Assembly (NCBI GenBank): GCA_025361725.1
Contig: JANYJV010000009.1
Coordinates: 1-40,579 of the forward strand
DNA: 40,579 nucleotides
From: Acidimicrobiia bacterium
Lineage (GTDB): Bacteria; Actinomycetota; Acidimicrobiia; IMCC26256; JAENVU01
Direction: 5' to 3'
Position numbers and translations under genes: made by a program
Shown here: positions 1 to 6,897 of the stretch, piece after piece
Position numbering within the stretch: position 1 is the stretch's first letter
Layout of the letters: each line of letters starts with the position of its first letter
The notes under the pieces: model-generated
What the model was told of the DNA's origin: nothing
Seen by the model: only the letters and a program-made list of their open reading frames with translations
Databases searched by the model: none

Positions 1-1
1 C

Positions 2-145
2 ACCTGGCAGATCGTCTGGGACCAGATCACGTTCCGAGTCTTCCGGCCCGACGGCACCGAAGTCTGTCCCACCCTCGAACACCAGATCCCTGATCTCGAA
101 CAACGACATGTCGAACCCCCCGCAATGGACCTCGCCGGCCCATAA
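2..145 (+). CDS. 3' end of an unidentified gene, possibly a DUF222/13E12-type HNH protein
   Basis: An open frame enters from the left edge and stops at TAA 143-145, leaving the last 47 residues (starts TWQIVWDQITFRVFRPDG). The segment 'FRVFRPDGTEV' resembles the tail that follows the HNH motif in DUF222/13E12-repeat endonucleases, where a hydrophobic strand is followed by F-x-R-P-D-G-T. The HNH motif itself would lie outside the window, so this is a guess from a short tail. It could equally be the end of any other protein. Confidence 0.35.
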   Translation, partial: TWQIVWDQITFRVFRPDGTEVCPTLEHQIPDLEQRHVEPPAMDLAGP

Positions 146-151
146 CCGCGC

Positions 152-184
152 GCACGTGATCCGCAGGTGATCAGCAGGTGATCC
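152..184. repeat. Three tandem 11-bp direct repeats upstream of the acyl-CoA ligase
   Basis: Units GCACGTGATCC (152-162), GCAGGTGATCA (163-173) and GCAGGTGATCC (174-184) follow one another without a gap; they differ at two positions only. An 11-bp period places each unit on the same face of the helix. The array ends 65 bases before the chosen start of the ligase gene, so an operator is plausible; no regulator for it is identified. Confidence 0.6.
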
Positions 185-249
185 GATCCGACGATGGCAG
201 CGAAGCGGTATCAAGTCATGTCGTCAGCGTCAGGTGCCAGACTCCCGCT

Positions 250-1815
250 ATGACTTCCGGACCGACCCTGTCGTCGCCACGCATGTCGTTGGCGCCCTAT
301 GCCGTACAACCGGTGACCGACGATCTCGTCGCGTCGGCGCAACGTCACCCGGACAAGGTGGCGTTCATCGACGGCATCTCGGGAGCGGAGTACACGTTCG
401 ATCAGATCCTCACCGCGGCGCGTCGGCTGGGCCGCCATCTCCAGGACGCGGGCGTCGGAGTGGGCGATCGCGTGGGCATCGTCGCCACCAACTCACCCGA
501 GTGGGCGGTGGTCTTCCTCGCCACGCTGTTCGCGGGCGGGACCGTCACCACCTTGAACCCGCTCTACACCGAGCGCGAGATCACGGAGCAGTTCAAGGAC
601 ACCACGCCCACGGCGGTCTTCGCGGTCGAGGCCACCGCGCCCCCGGTGCGCGCGGTGTGGGGTGACCGGCCGAACTTCCACCTCATGAACGAGGTGTGGG
701 ACCTTGCGGCCGCCGCTACCGGCGAAGTCACGCCCGTCGAATTCGATCCGATGACCCATCTTGCGGTCCTGCCGTACTCGTCGGGCACCACGGGCGGCCC
801 CAAGGGCGTGATGCTTTCCCACCACAACCTCACGAGCAACGTTCGCCAGACGCTCTCCGCCGGATTGATCGACGGCTATTCGGTGATGATCGACTTCTTG
901 CCGTTCTTCCACATCTACGGCATGGCGGTGTTGTTGCTGCCGGGACTCGCGGCCGGCGCCACGCAGATCACGATGCCGGCGTTCGATCCGGCGCGTTTCC
1001 TCGCGTTGGTGAGCGAACACCAGGCAACGAACCTGTTCATGGTGCCGCCTGCGCTCCTGGCCTTGGCCAACAGTGATGCCGACGTGAAGATGGACAGCGT
1101 CCGCTACATCATGTCGGGCGCGGCGCCACTCCCCCTCGACGTCGCTCGCCGCGTCGCCGAGCGCTTCGACGTCATTGTCGTGCAGGGCTACGGCATGACC
1201 GAGGCGAGCCCGGTCACCCACATCTCACTCCTCGGTCGGGACAAGGAAGGCACGGTCGGACCAACCGTGCCGGACACGCTCGAGAAGGTCGTGGACCTGG
1301 ACTCGGGCGAGACGCTGCCGATCGGTGAAGTCGGTGAGCTGTTGGTGCAAGGCCCGCAGGTGATGCAGAGTTACTACCACCGGCCCGACGCGACCGCGGA
1401 AACGATCCTCGAGGACGAGACCGGCCGGTGGTTGCGCACCGGCGACATCGTGACGATGGACGCCGACGGCTACGTGACCATCCATGATCGCGCCAAGGAG
1501 ATGATCAAGTACAAGGGGTACCAAATTGCGCCCGCGGAGTTGGAGGCGCTGATCATGGAACACCCGGAGGTCGCCGACGTTGCCGTGATCCCCAAGCACA
1601 CCGGGACTGCGGACGGCGAGTACCCGAAGGCGTTCGTGGTCCGCCATGCCCGGTCTGCGCTCGACGAGGCGGCGGTGATGGCGCATGTGACTGCGGTCGT
1701 CGCGCCGTACAAGAAGGTGCGCGAGGTCGAGTTCGTTGACGCCATCCCGAAGAACCCGAGCGGGAAGATCCTGCGTCGCGAACTCAAGGCCAAGGAGCGT
1801 GAGAAGGACTCCTGA
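250..1815 (+). CDS. AMP-dependent acyl-CoA synthetase/ligase (4-coumarate-CoA ligase-like)
   Basis: Activates a carboxylic acid with ATP to an acyl-adenylate and transfers it to coenzyme A; cytoplasmic. The 521-residue product carries the family's motifs in order: the Ser/Thr/Gly-rich phosphate loop YSSGTTGGPKGVML (about residues 176-189), GYGMTEASP (about 313), the hinge region LRTGDIVTMDADGYVTIHDRAKEMIKY (split at the TGD and DR signatures) and the C-terminal catalytic lysine in PKNPSGKIL (about 505). Overall layout resembles plant 4-coumarate-CoA ligases and bacterial fatty-acyl-CoA ligases; the substrate cannot be told. The frame stays open to 178, but ATG 250 gives a normal family length and has a weak -10-like CAGACT six bases before it; ATG 283 is an alternative. 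The three 11-bp repeats at 152-184 lie just upstream. Confidence 0.9.
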   Translation: MTSGPTLSSPRMSLAPYAVQPVTDDLVASAQRHPDKVAFIDGISGAEYTFDQILTAARRLGRHLQDAGVGVGDRVGIVATNSPEWAVVFLATLFAGGTVTTLNPLYTEREITEQFKDTTPTAVFAVEATAPPVRAVWGDRPNFHLMNEVWDLAAAATGEVTPVEFDPMTHLAVLPYSSGTTGGPKGVMLSHHNLTSNVRQTLSAGLIDGYSVMIDFLPFFHIYGMAVLLLPGLAAGATQITMPAFDPARFLALVSEHQATNLFMVPPALLALANSDADVKMDSVRYIMSGAAPLPLDVARRVAERFDVIVVQGYGMTEASPVTHISLLGRDKEGTVGPTVPDTLEKVVDLDSGETLPIGEVGELLVQGPQVMQSYYHRPDATAETILEDETGRWLRTGDIVTMDADGYVTIHDRAKEMIKYKGYQIAPAELEALIMEHPEVADVAVIPKHTGTADGEYPKAFVVRHARSALDEAAVMAHVTAVVAPYKKVREVEFVDAIPKNPSGKILRRELKAKEREKDS

Positions 1816-1851
1816 CGGTCGGGCGTTCGAGCACGTCGGGGTTCGGGCGCG

Positions 1852-1857
1852 TAGATT
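1852..1857 (+). promoter_or_regulatory. Possible -10 hexamer TAGATT for the nitrobindin-like gene
   Basis: TAGATT lies 41 bases before ATG 1899. A GGAG ribosome site at 1888-1891, seven bases from the ATG, supports a leadered transcript here, unlike many neighbours. No convincing -35 box is visible. Confidence 0.35.
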
Positions 1858-1898
1858 CGCCGTCTCGACCCGCCCCCACCTCGTATTGGAGTTTCTCG

Positions 1899-2465
1899 AT
1901 GGCTGCACCGACCCCGGAACAACTCGGACCCCTCGCCGGACTGGCCGGCATGTGGGAAGGGTCCCAAGGCGTCGACGTGTCGTTCCATAACGCCGACGGC
2001 GAAATCGGCGACACGCCGTTCCGCGAGAAGGTGACGCTTTCCCCGTTCGGCCCCGTGGACAACGGGCACCAGCAACTTTTCGGCCTGGACTACCGCATGG
2101 CGGCCTGGCGCGGCGACGAGGAAGACCCGTTCCACACCGAAGTCGGCTACTGGCTCTGGGACTCCGCTCGTGAGGAGATCTACCGCTGCGTGATGGTGCC
2201 GCGTGGCACCGTCGTCCTCTCCGGTGGTTCGGTCAAGGCCGGCGACAAGTCCTTCACGCTCCGCTCGGACCTCGGCTCGACCGGATTCGGTGTGTTGCAG
2301 AACCCCCACGTCGACGAACACGCGAGCACGACCAACTTCGAAATCACGATCACCGTCGGCGAGGACACGTGGTCCTACGACGAGACAATGGACGTCTACA
2401 TCAGCCGGCTCGGCGAGAAGATGCAGCACAACGACAGCAACACCCTCACTCGCGTCGCGGAGTGA
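1899..2465 (+). CDS. Nitrobindin-like heme-binding beta-barrel protein (DUF1794/FABP type)
   Basis: The 188-residue protein begins with LAGLAGMWEGSQG, matching the G-x-W-x-G-x-G opening of nitrobindin-like beta-barrels, followed by an alternating strand pattern and the 'GYWLWD...VMVPRGTVVLSGG' stretch typical of that family. Known members bind heme b in a ten-stranded barrel and are linked to nitric oxide or peroxynitrite handling in mycobacteria and animals. No signal peptide is visible, so a cytoplasmic location is likely. The start is supported by GGAG at 1888-1891. It follows the ligase gene by 83 bases and probably has its own promoter. The precise subfamily is less sure than the fold. 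Confidence 0.7.
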   Translation: MAAPTPEQLGPLAGLAGMWEGSQGVDVSFHNADGEIGDTPFREKVTLSPFGPVDNGHQQLFGLDYRMAAWRGDEEDPFHTEVGYWLWDSAREEIYRCVMVPRGTVVLSGGSVKAGDKSFTLRSDLGSTGFGVLQNPHVDEHASTTNFEITITVGEDTWSYDETMDVYISRLGEKMQHNDSNTLTRVAE

Positions 2466-2510
2466 CCAACATCGCAGTGTGATTGGCGCTTTCTGCGCAG
2501 TGGTGACGCG

Positions 2511-2516
2511 TATGAT
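2511..2516 (+). promoter_or_regulatory. -10 hexamer TATGAT, leaderless start
   Basis: TATGAT is followed by six bases (GCGGAG) and then ATG 2523, so transcription should begin at or next to the start codon. This geometry recurs at several genes in the window. No good -35 box is seen. Confidence 0.6.
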
Positions 2517-2522
2517 GCGGAG

Positions 2523-3092
2523 ATGGAACCGATCTCTGCTCTTGGCGTTGCGCGTTCGGAGTTTGATCGCCGGCTACGCGCGGTCGGTCCCGGTGATTGG
2601 GACCGACCGACGCCGTGCGGCGATTGGACCGTGCGCGATCTCGTCGTCCACGTGATCGCTGCTGCGCGCATGGCCACGGCACTGCTCGACGGCTGTTCGA
2701 CCGACGAAGCCGCGAAAATCCTCGCGGCCGAAGCCGCGCCGGACGACGCGATCGCGACGTTTGCGGAAGTGGCCGACGCGCAGGCGCATGCCTTCGCCCA
2801 AGACGGTGCCCTCGAACTCGTCGTTCATCACCCGCGTGGGGAGTTCCCCGGCATGGTTCTGCTCGGGTTCCGCACCGGGGACTTCGCCCTGCACGCGTGG
2901 GATCTCGCCCGCGCCATCGGCGCCGACGAGACCCTGCCCGAAGACTTGGTGACTCAGGTGTGGAGTGGTATCGAACCGATGTTGCCCATCATCGGGACCC
3001 TCGGAGCGTTTGGTGAAGGCCCCAGTGGCACCGTGCCCGAGGACGCCCCCCTCCAGACCCGCCTCCTCGACGCCACCGGCCGCCGGCCGTAA
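2523..3092 (+). CDS. DinB-fold protein of the TIGR03086 / mycothiol-dependent maleylpyruvate isomerase N-terminal type
   Basis: The 189-residue protein has the hallmark opening of this actinobacterial family: a helical segment ending in DWDRPTPCGDWTVRDLVVHVI (metal-ligand His in the V-H-V turn), and the later FALHAWDLARAIG segment that supplies a second ligand His. Family members are four-helix metal-binding proteins; some use mycothiol as cofactor, as maleylpyruvate isomerase does, but most have no known reaction. The start is set by the leaderless promoter at 2511-2516. It ends at a convergent junction marked by the repeat at 3101-3216. Confidence 0.8.
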   Translation: MEPISALGVARSEFDRRLRAVGPGDWDRPTPCGDWTVRDLVVHVIAAARMATALLDGCSTDEAAKILAAEAAPDDAIATFAEVADAQAHAFAQDGALELVVHHPRGEFPGMVLLGFRTGDFALHAWDLARAIGADETLPEDLVTQVWSGIEPMLPIIGTLGAFGEGPSGTVPEDAPLQTRLLDATGRRP

Positions 3093-3100
3093 CTGGTTTC

Positions 3101-3216
3101 CCGCTCTCGGCCTGCGGCCGGGCCGCTCGGGCCCCGTTCCGCTGGCTGACCGGCTGCAGCCGCGTGCCGGATCCGCTCCACTCGGAATCCCGCTCTTGGC
3201 CCTTCGGGCCGGGCTG
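3101..3216. repeat. Dispersed GC-rich palindromic repeat, copy 1 (likely bidirectional terminator)
   Basis: Lies between two convergent genes. Its first 85 bases match 4903-4990 closely, in the same orientation. It contains the stems GGCC-TGC-GGCC and GGGCC-GCTCG-GGCCC, and at the right end GGCCC-TTC-GGGCC. The right end repeats the opening module (CCCGCTCTTGGCC against CCCGCTCTCGGCC). The stems would end transcription from both sides. Confidence 0.65.
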
Positions 3217-3218
3217 AA

Positions 3219-4115
3219 TTAGAGGGTGAAGGGGTCGCGGCCCATTTGGTCGCGGACACTGACGACGGGTGGGTTGGTGAGTGAGCGGCGTTGCCAGTTG
3301 GCACCGTCGACCACCAACGTGTGACCGGAGACGAACCGTGCGTATGGCGACGCCAGGAAGGTGGCCGCCCACCCGAGTTCCTGCACCTGACCGACGCGCA
3401 GCGCGGGCTGGCACGGATCTTTGTCGTGCGTCCGACTCAAGTTGTCTTGGATGTCCGCAGTCATGTCCGCGTGGGGGAAGAGCCCGGGCACCAGACCGTT
3501 GACCTGAATGCCGTACGGACCCCACTCGACCGCAAGCGTCTCGGTGAGGTTCTTCACCCCGGCCTTGGCCGCAGCGGAGTGAGCAAACCCCGGACCCCCG
3601 GTCCACGCGTACGACGCGCCGACGTTCACGATTGATCCGGGCGTGCGCGCATCGAGGTGCCGACGTGCGAACTCGCGACTGCAGAGATACGTGCCGGTCA
3701 GCGTGATGTCCACCACCGTGCGCCATGCGTTCGGTGACATGTCTTCGGCAGGAACGGGAAAGTTGGCGGCCGCGTTGTTGACCAGGACCGACGGCAGACC
3801 GAATCGGTCCACCGCGGCGTCGAACACCGCGGCGATCGAGTCCGCCTCCCGGATATCGCACTCGACCGTGAGGACGGGCGCGCCGATGGCCTCCACGGCC
3901 GCTCGTCCGGCGTTGAGGTGCTCCGGCTTACGCGATGCAATCACGATCGATGCACCGAGGCGCGCGAATTCGGAGGCGATCGCCTTCCCGAGCCCGGTAC
4001 CGGCGCCGGTGACCACCACGGTCTCACCGACGAACGTCTCGGCCGGCAGCGCGCTCACGCCGGCCGCAGGCGGGGCGGGCAGACCGATCAGCGCGTCGGA
4101 TGGTTCGTCGGTCAT
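3219..4115 (-). CDS. Short-chain dehydrogenase/reductase resembling 2,4-dienoyl-CoA reductase
   Basis: NAD(P)H-dependent oxidoreductase of 298 residues. The cofactor motif TGAGTGLG is at residues 36-43 and NNAA at 113-116. The usual Tyr four residues before the catalytic Lys184 is a serine; instead Tyr169 sits 15 residues before Lys184 within SYAWTGGPGFAHSAAAKAG, which is the arrangement of 2,4-dienoyl-CoA reductases (Tyr199/Lys214 in the human mitochondrial enzyme). Such enzymes reduce dienoyl-CoA esters in the breakdown of unsaturated fatty acids. It starts three bases after the stop of the upstream enoyl-CoA hydratase gene and has its own GGGGAG ribosome site, so the two form an operon. 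An N-terminal extension of about 30 residues precedes the Rossmann fold. Confidence 0.88.
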   Translation of the reverse strand: MTDEPSDALIGLPAPPAAGVSALPAETFVGETVVVTGAGTGLGKAIASEFARLGASIVIASRKPEHLNAGRAAVEAIGAPVLTVECDIREADSIAAVFDAAVDRFGLPSVLVNNAAANFPVPAEDMSPNAWRTVVDITLTGTYLCSREFARRHLDARTPGSIVNVGASYAWTGGPGFAHSAAAKAGVKNLTETLAVEWGPYGIQVNGLVPGLFPHADMTADIQDNLSRTHDKDPCQPALRVGQVQELGWAATFLASPYARFVSGHTLVVDGANWQRRSLTNPPVVSVRDQMGRDPFTL

Positions 4116-4118
4116 CGG

Positions 4119-4901
4119 TCAGCTCCCCGTGTAGTGCGGCGCGCGGTCTTCGGCGCGTGCCGCTCGCAGTTCGGCCATGTCGTCGCTGCGGCTGATGAAG
4201 GTCTGGGCGATCATCTCGTCGGCCATCGAGCTGCGCAGCTCCGGAAGCGCGAGATTACGGATCACCGATCGCGCCATCTTCACCGACACCGCCGGCATCG
4301 ACGCGATCTGCTCGGCAATCTCCCGAGCCGTCGCGTCCAAATCCTCGCGGGGAACGATGCGGGAAATAATCCCGTGGGTGAGCGCTTCCTCTGCGCTCAG
4401 GATACGGCCGGTGAGCACGAGGTCACTGGCGAGTCCGTGCCCGGCGATCTGGAACAGCGCGCCCATGCCCCCGGTGTCGGGGATGACGCCATAGGTCAGT
4501 TCCGGGAGGCGGAAGCGCGCGCCCTCGGCCGCGATCCGCAGGTCGCACAACAGCGCCCGTTGGAACGAACCGCCCATCGTCCAGCCGTGATGCGCGACGA
4601 TGATCGGCGCGTCGAGCTCCCAGATCTGCTGGATCCCGCGATGACCGCGGCGCATGAGTTCATGGTGGCTCATCGCCACCTTGAGATTGCCGATCGACGA
4701 CACGTCGCGGCCCGAGGAGAAGGACTTGCCCTCGCCGCGCCAGATGACCGCGCGGACCTTGGGCCGTTCTCGCAGCTCCGCGAACGCGGCGAAGAGTTGC
4801 GCATCCATCTCGTCGTCGAACGCGTTATGTGCATCCGGATTGTCGTTGGTGATCGTCGCAATCGCACCTTCGTAGGTGAGCAGAACTTGACCAGCCATCA
4901 C
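4119..4901 (-). CDS. Enoyl-CoA hydratase/isomerase family protein
   Basis: Crotonase-fold enzyme of 260 residues acting on acyl-CoA thioesters. Recognisable segments are AHNAFDDEMDAQL, SFSSGRDVSSIG, the oxyanion-hole stretch HHGWTMGGSFQRALLCDLRIA and RLPELTYGVIPDTGG. Of the two catalytic glutamates of classical hydratases, the second (in P-E-L) is kept but the first position is Gln, so hydratase activity cannot be assumed; isomerase or other crotonase chemistry is possible. First gene of a two-gene leftward operon with the dienoyl-CoA-reductase-like gene. GGAG and GGGAG lie just upstream of the ATG, and both are part of repeat copy 2. Confidence 0.88.
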   Translation of the reverse strand: MMAGQVLLTYEGAIATITNDNPDAHNAFDDEMDAQLFAAFAELRERPKVRAVIWRGEGKSFSSGRDVSSIGNLKVAMSHHELMRRGHRGIQQIWELDAPIIVAHHGWTMGGSFQRALLCDLRIAAEGARFRLPELTYGVIPDTGGMGALFQIAGHGLASDLVLTGRILSAEEALTHGIISRIVPREDLDATAREIAEQIASMPAVSVKMARSVIRNLALPELRSSMADEMIAQTFISRSDDMAELRAARAEDRAPHYTGS

Positions 4902-4902
4902 T

Positions 4903-4990
4903 CCCGCTCCTGGCTCTGCGGGCCGGGCCGCTCCGGCCCCGTTCCGCTGGTTGAACGGCTGGAGTCGTTGGTGGGCCCCGCTTCACTCAT
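4903..4990. repeat. Dispersed GC-rich palindromic repeat, copy 2
   Basis: Shares an 85-base block with copy 1 (CCCGCTC..., then CCGGGCCGCT, then CCCCGTTCCGCTGG and a conserved CGGCTG). The main stem here reads GGGCC-GCTCC-GGCCC; the loop differs from copy 1 while the stem is preserved. It separates soxR (ends 5004) from the hydratase operon (starts 4901) and even provides the Shine-Dalgarno-like bases of the hydratase gene. Confidence 0.65.
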
Positions 4991-5003
4991 GTTGTCGAGT
5001 CTG

Positions 5004-5468
5004 TCAGGCCGGATCGAGGTCCGTGGGGAGATCGCCGAGGAGGTAGCGGGGTCCGGAGCCGAGGCGGGCGGCGCCGTCTTCGGGGTTGTACAGCGCGCAC
5101 ACGCGCAACGAGAGGCAGCCACAGCCAATGCAATCGCTCAGTTGGTCGCGCAACCGTTCGAGCGACGCGATCTGGTCGTCGAGCCGGGGTCGCCAGGCGC
5201 GGGCGATGCGATCCCAGTCCGCCTTGGTTGGCGTCCGTTCGCTCGGCAAGGTCCCCAGCGCGGCACGGATCTCCTCGAGTCCGAGGCCGACGGTCTGGGC
5301 CACCCGGATGAATGCGAGCCGTCGCAAGATGTCCCGCTCGTATCGGCGCTGACCACCGTCGGTGCGGACGGACCAGATCAGGCCCTCACGTTCGTAGTAC
5401 CGCAACGCCGAGGCGGCGATCCCGGTGCGGTCGGCGACCGCACCGATCGGCAGCAGCTCGTCATCCAT
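5004..5468 (-). CDS. soxR: SoxR, redox-sensing MerR-family transcriptional activator
   Basis: The 154-residue protein starts with a MerR winged helix (LPIGAVADRTGIAASALRYYE, residues 6-26), has the dimerisation helix and ends with the SoxR-specific [2Fe-2S] cluster loop CIGCGCLSLRVC: Cys113, 116, 118 and 124, the same C-x2-C-x-C-x5-C spacing as in Escherichia coli SoxR. Oxidation of the cluster by redox-cycling compounds twists target promoters with a 19-bp spacer into an active form. It is divergent from the gene at 5532, whose promoter holds a near-perfect SoxR box; 63 bases separate the two starts. A GGGAGA ribosome site precedes the ATG. Actinobacterial SoxR proteins control small regulons of redox and transport genes and not a soxS gene. 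Confidence 0.95.
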   Translation of the reverse strand: MDDELLPIGAVADRTGIAASALRYYEREGLIWSVRTDGGQRRYERDILRRLAFIRVAQTVGLGLEEIRAALGTLPSERTPTKADWDRIARAWRPRLDDQIASLERLRDQLSDCIGCGCLSLRVCALYNPEDGAARLGSGPRYLLGDLPTDLDPA

Positions 5469-5493
5469 CCGTATCTCCCTCGCCGAAGAGTCC

Positions 5494-5524
5494 TTGACCT
5501 CAAGTTGACTTCAACTTCTATGGT
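5494..5524 (+). promoter_or_regulatory. SoxR-controlled promoter with 19-bp spacer
   Basis: -35 TTGACC (5494-5499) and -10 TATGGT (5519-5524) are 19 bases apart, the overlong spacing that MerR-family activators require. The sequence CCTCAAGTTGACTT (5498-5511) matches the left half and centre of the classical SoxR operator CCTCAAGTTAACTTGAGG; the right half is poorer. The hexamer ends seven bases before ATG 5532, so the transcript should be leaderless. The site also lies upstream of soxR and may autoregulate it. Confidence 0.85.
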
Positions 5525-5531
5525 AGTTGGC

Positions 5532-6791
5532 ATGACCGAAACCGTGACCGATTCCGACGTGATCCACCGCACGTACACCGAACTCGGCGGCGACGACATC
5601 TCCGATGTGGACCTGGTGGCGCGAGTCGCCCGCCGTGTGGCACGCCCACGAGAGGGACACGCGGACTCGTTCATCTTGCACGCGCCGCTCGAGGTGTTGG
5701 CTCGGGCGGCGTTGCTTCCTTGGGTCGCGCCCGCAGGCCGCCCGATGGCCCGGCTCCGACTCGTCGCCGTCGCGACTCAGTTCGAAGCGCAACCGGCGAT
5801 GGCCGCGGCAGCACCGAGTGTCTCGGAGCAATCCCCAGAGAACGCGGCCGCGGCGTTGGTCGCGGCGCTGTCGAGTGCAGATCTCGAAGCGACTGATCGG
5901 GCGGCGCTCGACCTGGCGGCGAGCGCTTCCGGTACGCCACTCACGCATCTCATCGGCGACGCCCTACTGCCGAGCCTGGCCGCGGCCGGTCACGCGCCGA
6001 TCTTCTTGTATCAGCTGCCCCGGGTGTCGCCGCGCGGCGAGGCGCCGACTGCGCTCCTCCGCCCGCTGGCCCGTGAGCTCGGGCGGTTCCCCCAGCTCCA
6101 GCTCAAGTGGGTGCAGAACCGTCCGGCCACGGGCGGTTCCGCGGCGGCGATCGCCGACGCACTGGCATCGGTCCCGCAGCTCGGCGTGCCGGGCAGCACC
6201 TTCATTTACCCGCTGATGCATCAGGTCGACCAGCAAGTAGCGCCCGAGTTGCTGGGACCTGTGCTCGGTGGCGTGAGCGTCGACGACGCTCGGCCGATCA
6301 TCCTGCGGGCCGCAGCCCGCGCCATGGTCATGGGGCCGGCCGAACACGCGCCGTACGGGTGGAGTCACTGCCTCACGATGTCGCAAGCGGCACTCGAGAT
6401 CGCGCCGGGCCTCAAGGATCCGTCGCTCGGCATTGCGGTCGCAGCATCGAATGTGGTCGGCTTCCTCGCCGCGCTGGCGGACGCGCCGATCCCCACGACG
6501 GTCGAGCTGGACTCTCCCGGAGGAACGTTCACCGCCGCGGTTGGCAACGGCATGACTTCGGCCGCCGCTCGCGGGTTTCACGCCGCCGATGACGAGGTGG
6601 GTGCCATCCGTACCGAGATCATCACCGAGGCATGCGCACGCCACGACGCCCACCTCGTGAAGTACACCCTCGCCTGCCTCGACGCCATGGCCGTCGATCC
6701 GGGAGGCGCGCGCCTCTACCTTGCCGCTGCCGCCACCCTGCTCGCGCATTGGACCGCCATCGTCGACCCTGACGACCCTCTCGCCACCTGA
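5532..6791 (+). CDS. Uncharacterised protein under SoxR control
   Basis: A 419-residue protein I do not recognise. It is rich in alanine, has no signal peptide or membrane segment, and carries blocks that look conserved in texture: GHAPIFLYQLPRVSPRGEAP, TGGSAAAIADAL, FIYPLMHQVDQQVAPELLG, HAPYGWSHCLTMSQAALEIA and ARHDAHLVKYTLACLDA. Several histidines (in MHQVD, EHAPYGWSH and CARHDAH) could form a metal or cofactor site, and there is a faint similarity in style to questin-oxidase-like proteins, which I cannot confirm. The open frame extends far upstream, antisense to three genes, but the SoxR promoter at 5494-5524 fixes ATG 5532. A role in handling redox-active compounds is inferred from its regulator alone. 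Confidence 0.85.
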   Translation: MTETVTDSDVIHRTYTELGGDDISDVDLVARVARRVARPREGHADSFILHAPLEVLARAALLPWVAPAGRPMARLRLVAVATQFEAQPAMAAAAPSVSEQSPENAAAALVAALSSADLEATDRAALDLAASASGTPLTHLIGDALLPSLAAAGHAPIFLYQLPRVSPRGEAPTALLRPLARELGRFPQLQLKWVQNRPATGGSAAAIADALASVPQLGVPGSTFIYPLMHQVDQQVAPELLGPVLGGVSVDDARPIILRAAARAMVMGPAEHAPYGWSHCLTMSQAALEIAPGLKDPSLGIAVAASNVVGFLAALADAPIPTTVELDSPGGTFTAAVGNGMTSAAARGFHAADDEVGAIRTEIITEACARHDAHLVKYTLACLDAMAVDPGGARLYLAAAATLLAHWTAIVDPDDPLAT

Positions 6792-6795
6792 CGAA

Positions 6796-6855
6796 GTCGC
6801 GACTTTTTGGTTGGGGATGGTCCTTTTCGCAACCCTGCAGCCAAAAAGTCGCGAC
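6796..6855. repeat. 15-bp perfect inverted repeat with 30-bp loop
   Basis: GTCGCGACTTTTTGG (6796-6810) and its exact complement CCAAAAAGTCGCGAC (6841-6855) bracket 30 bases; three more outer-loop pairs (GTTG/CAGC side) nearly continue the stem. It begins four bases after the stop at 6791. It could stop transcription, but the T-run lies inside the arm and not after it, so it looks more like a REP or MITE-type element. Confidence 0.6.
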
Positions 6856-6897
6856 GGGTAGCGTCGGCGAGGCGGAAAGCGGACGTACGGGGGATGT

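Noticed and set aside
3918-5531. Long upstream extension of the frame of the SoxR-controlled gene (957 codons in all)
   Set aside because: It runs antisense to the hydratase and soxR genes and through repeat copy 2; the SoxR promoter at 5494-5524 places the start at 5532.
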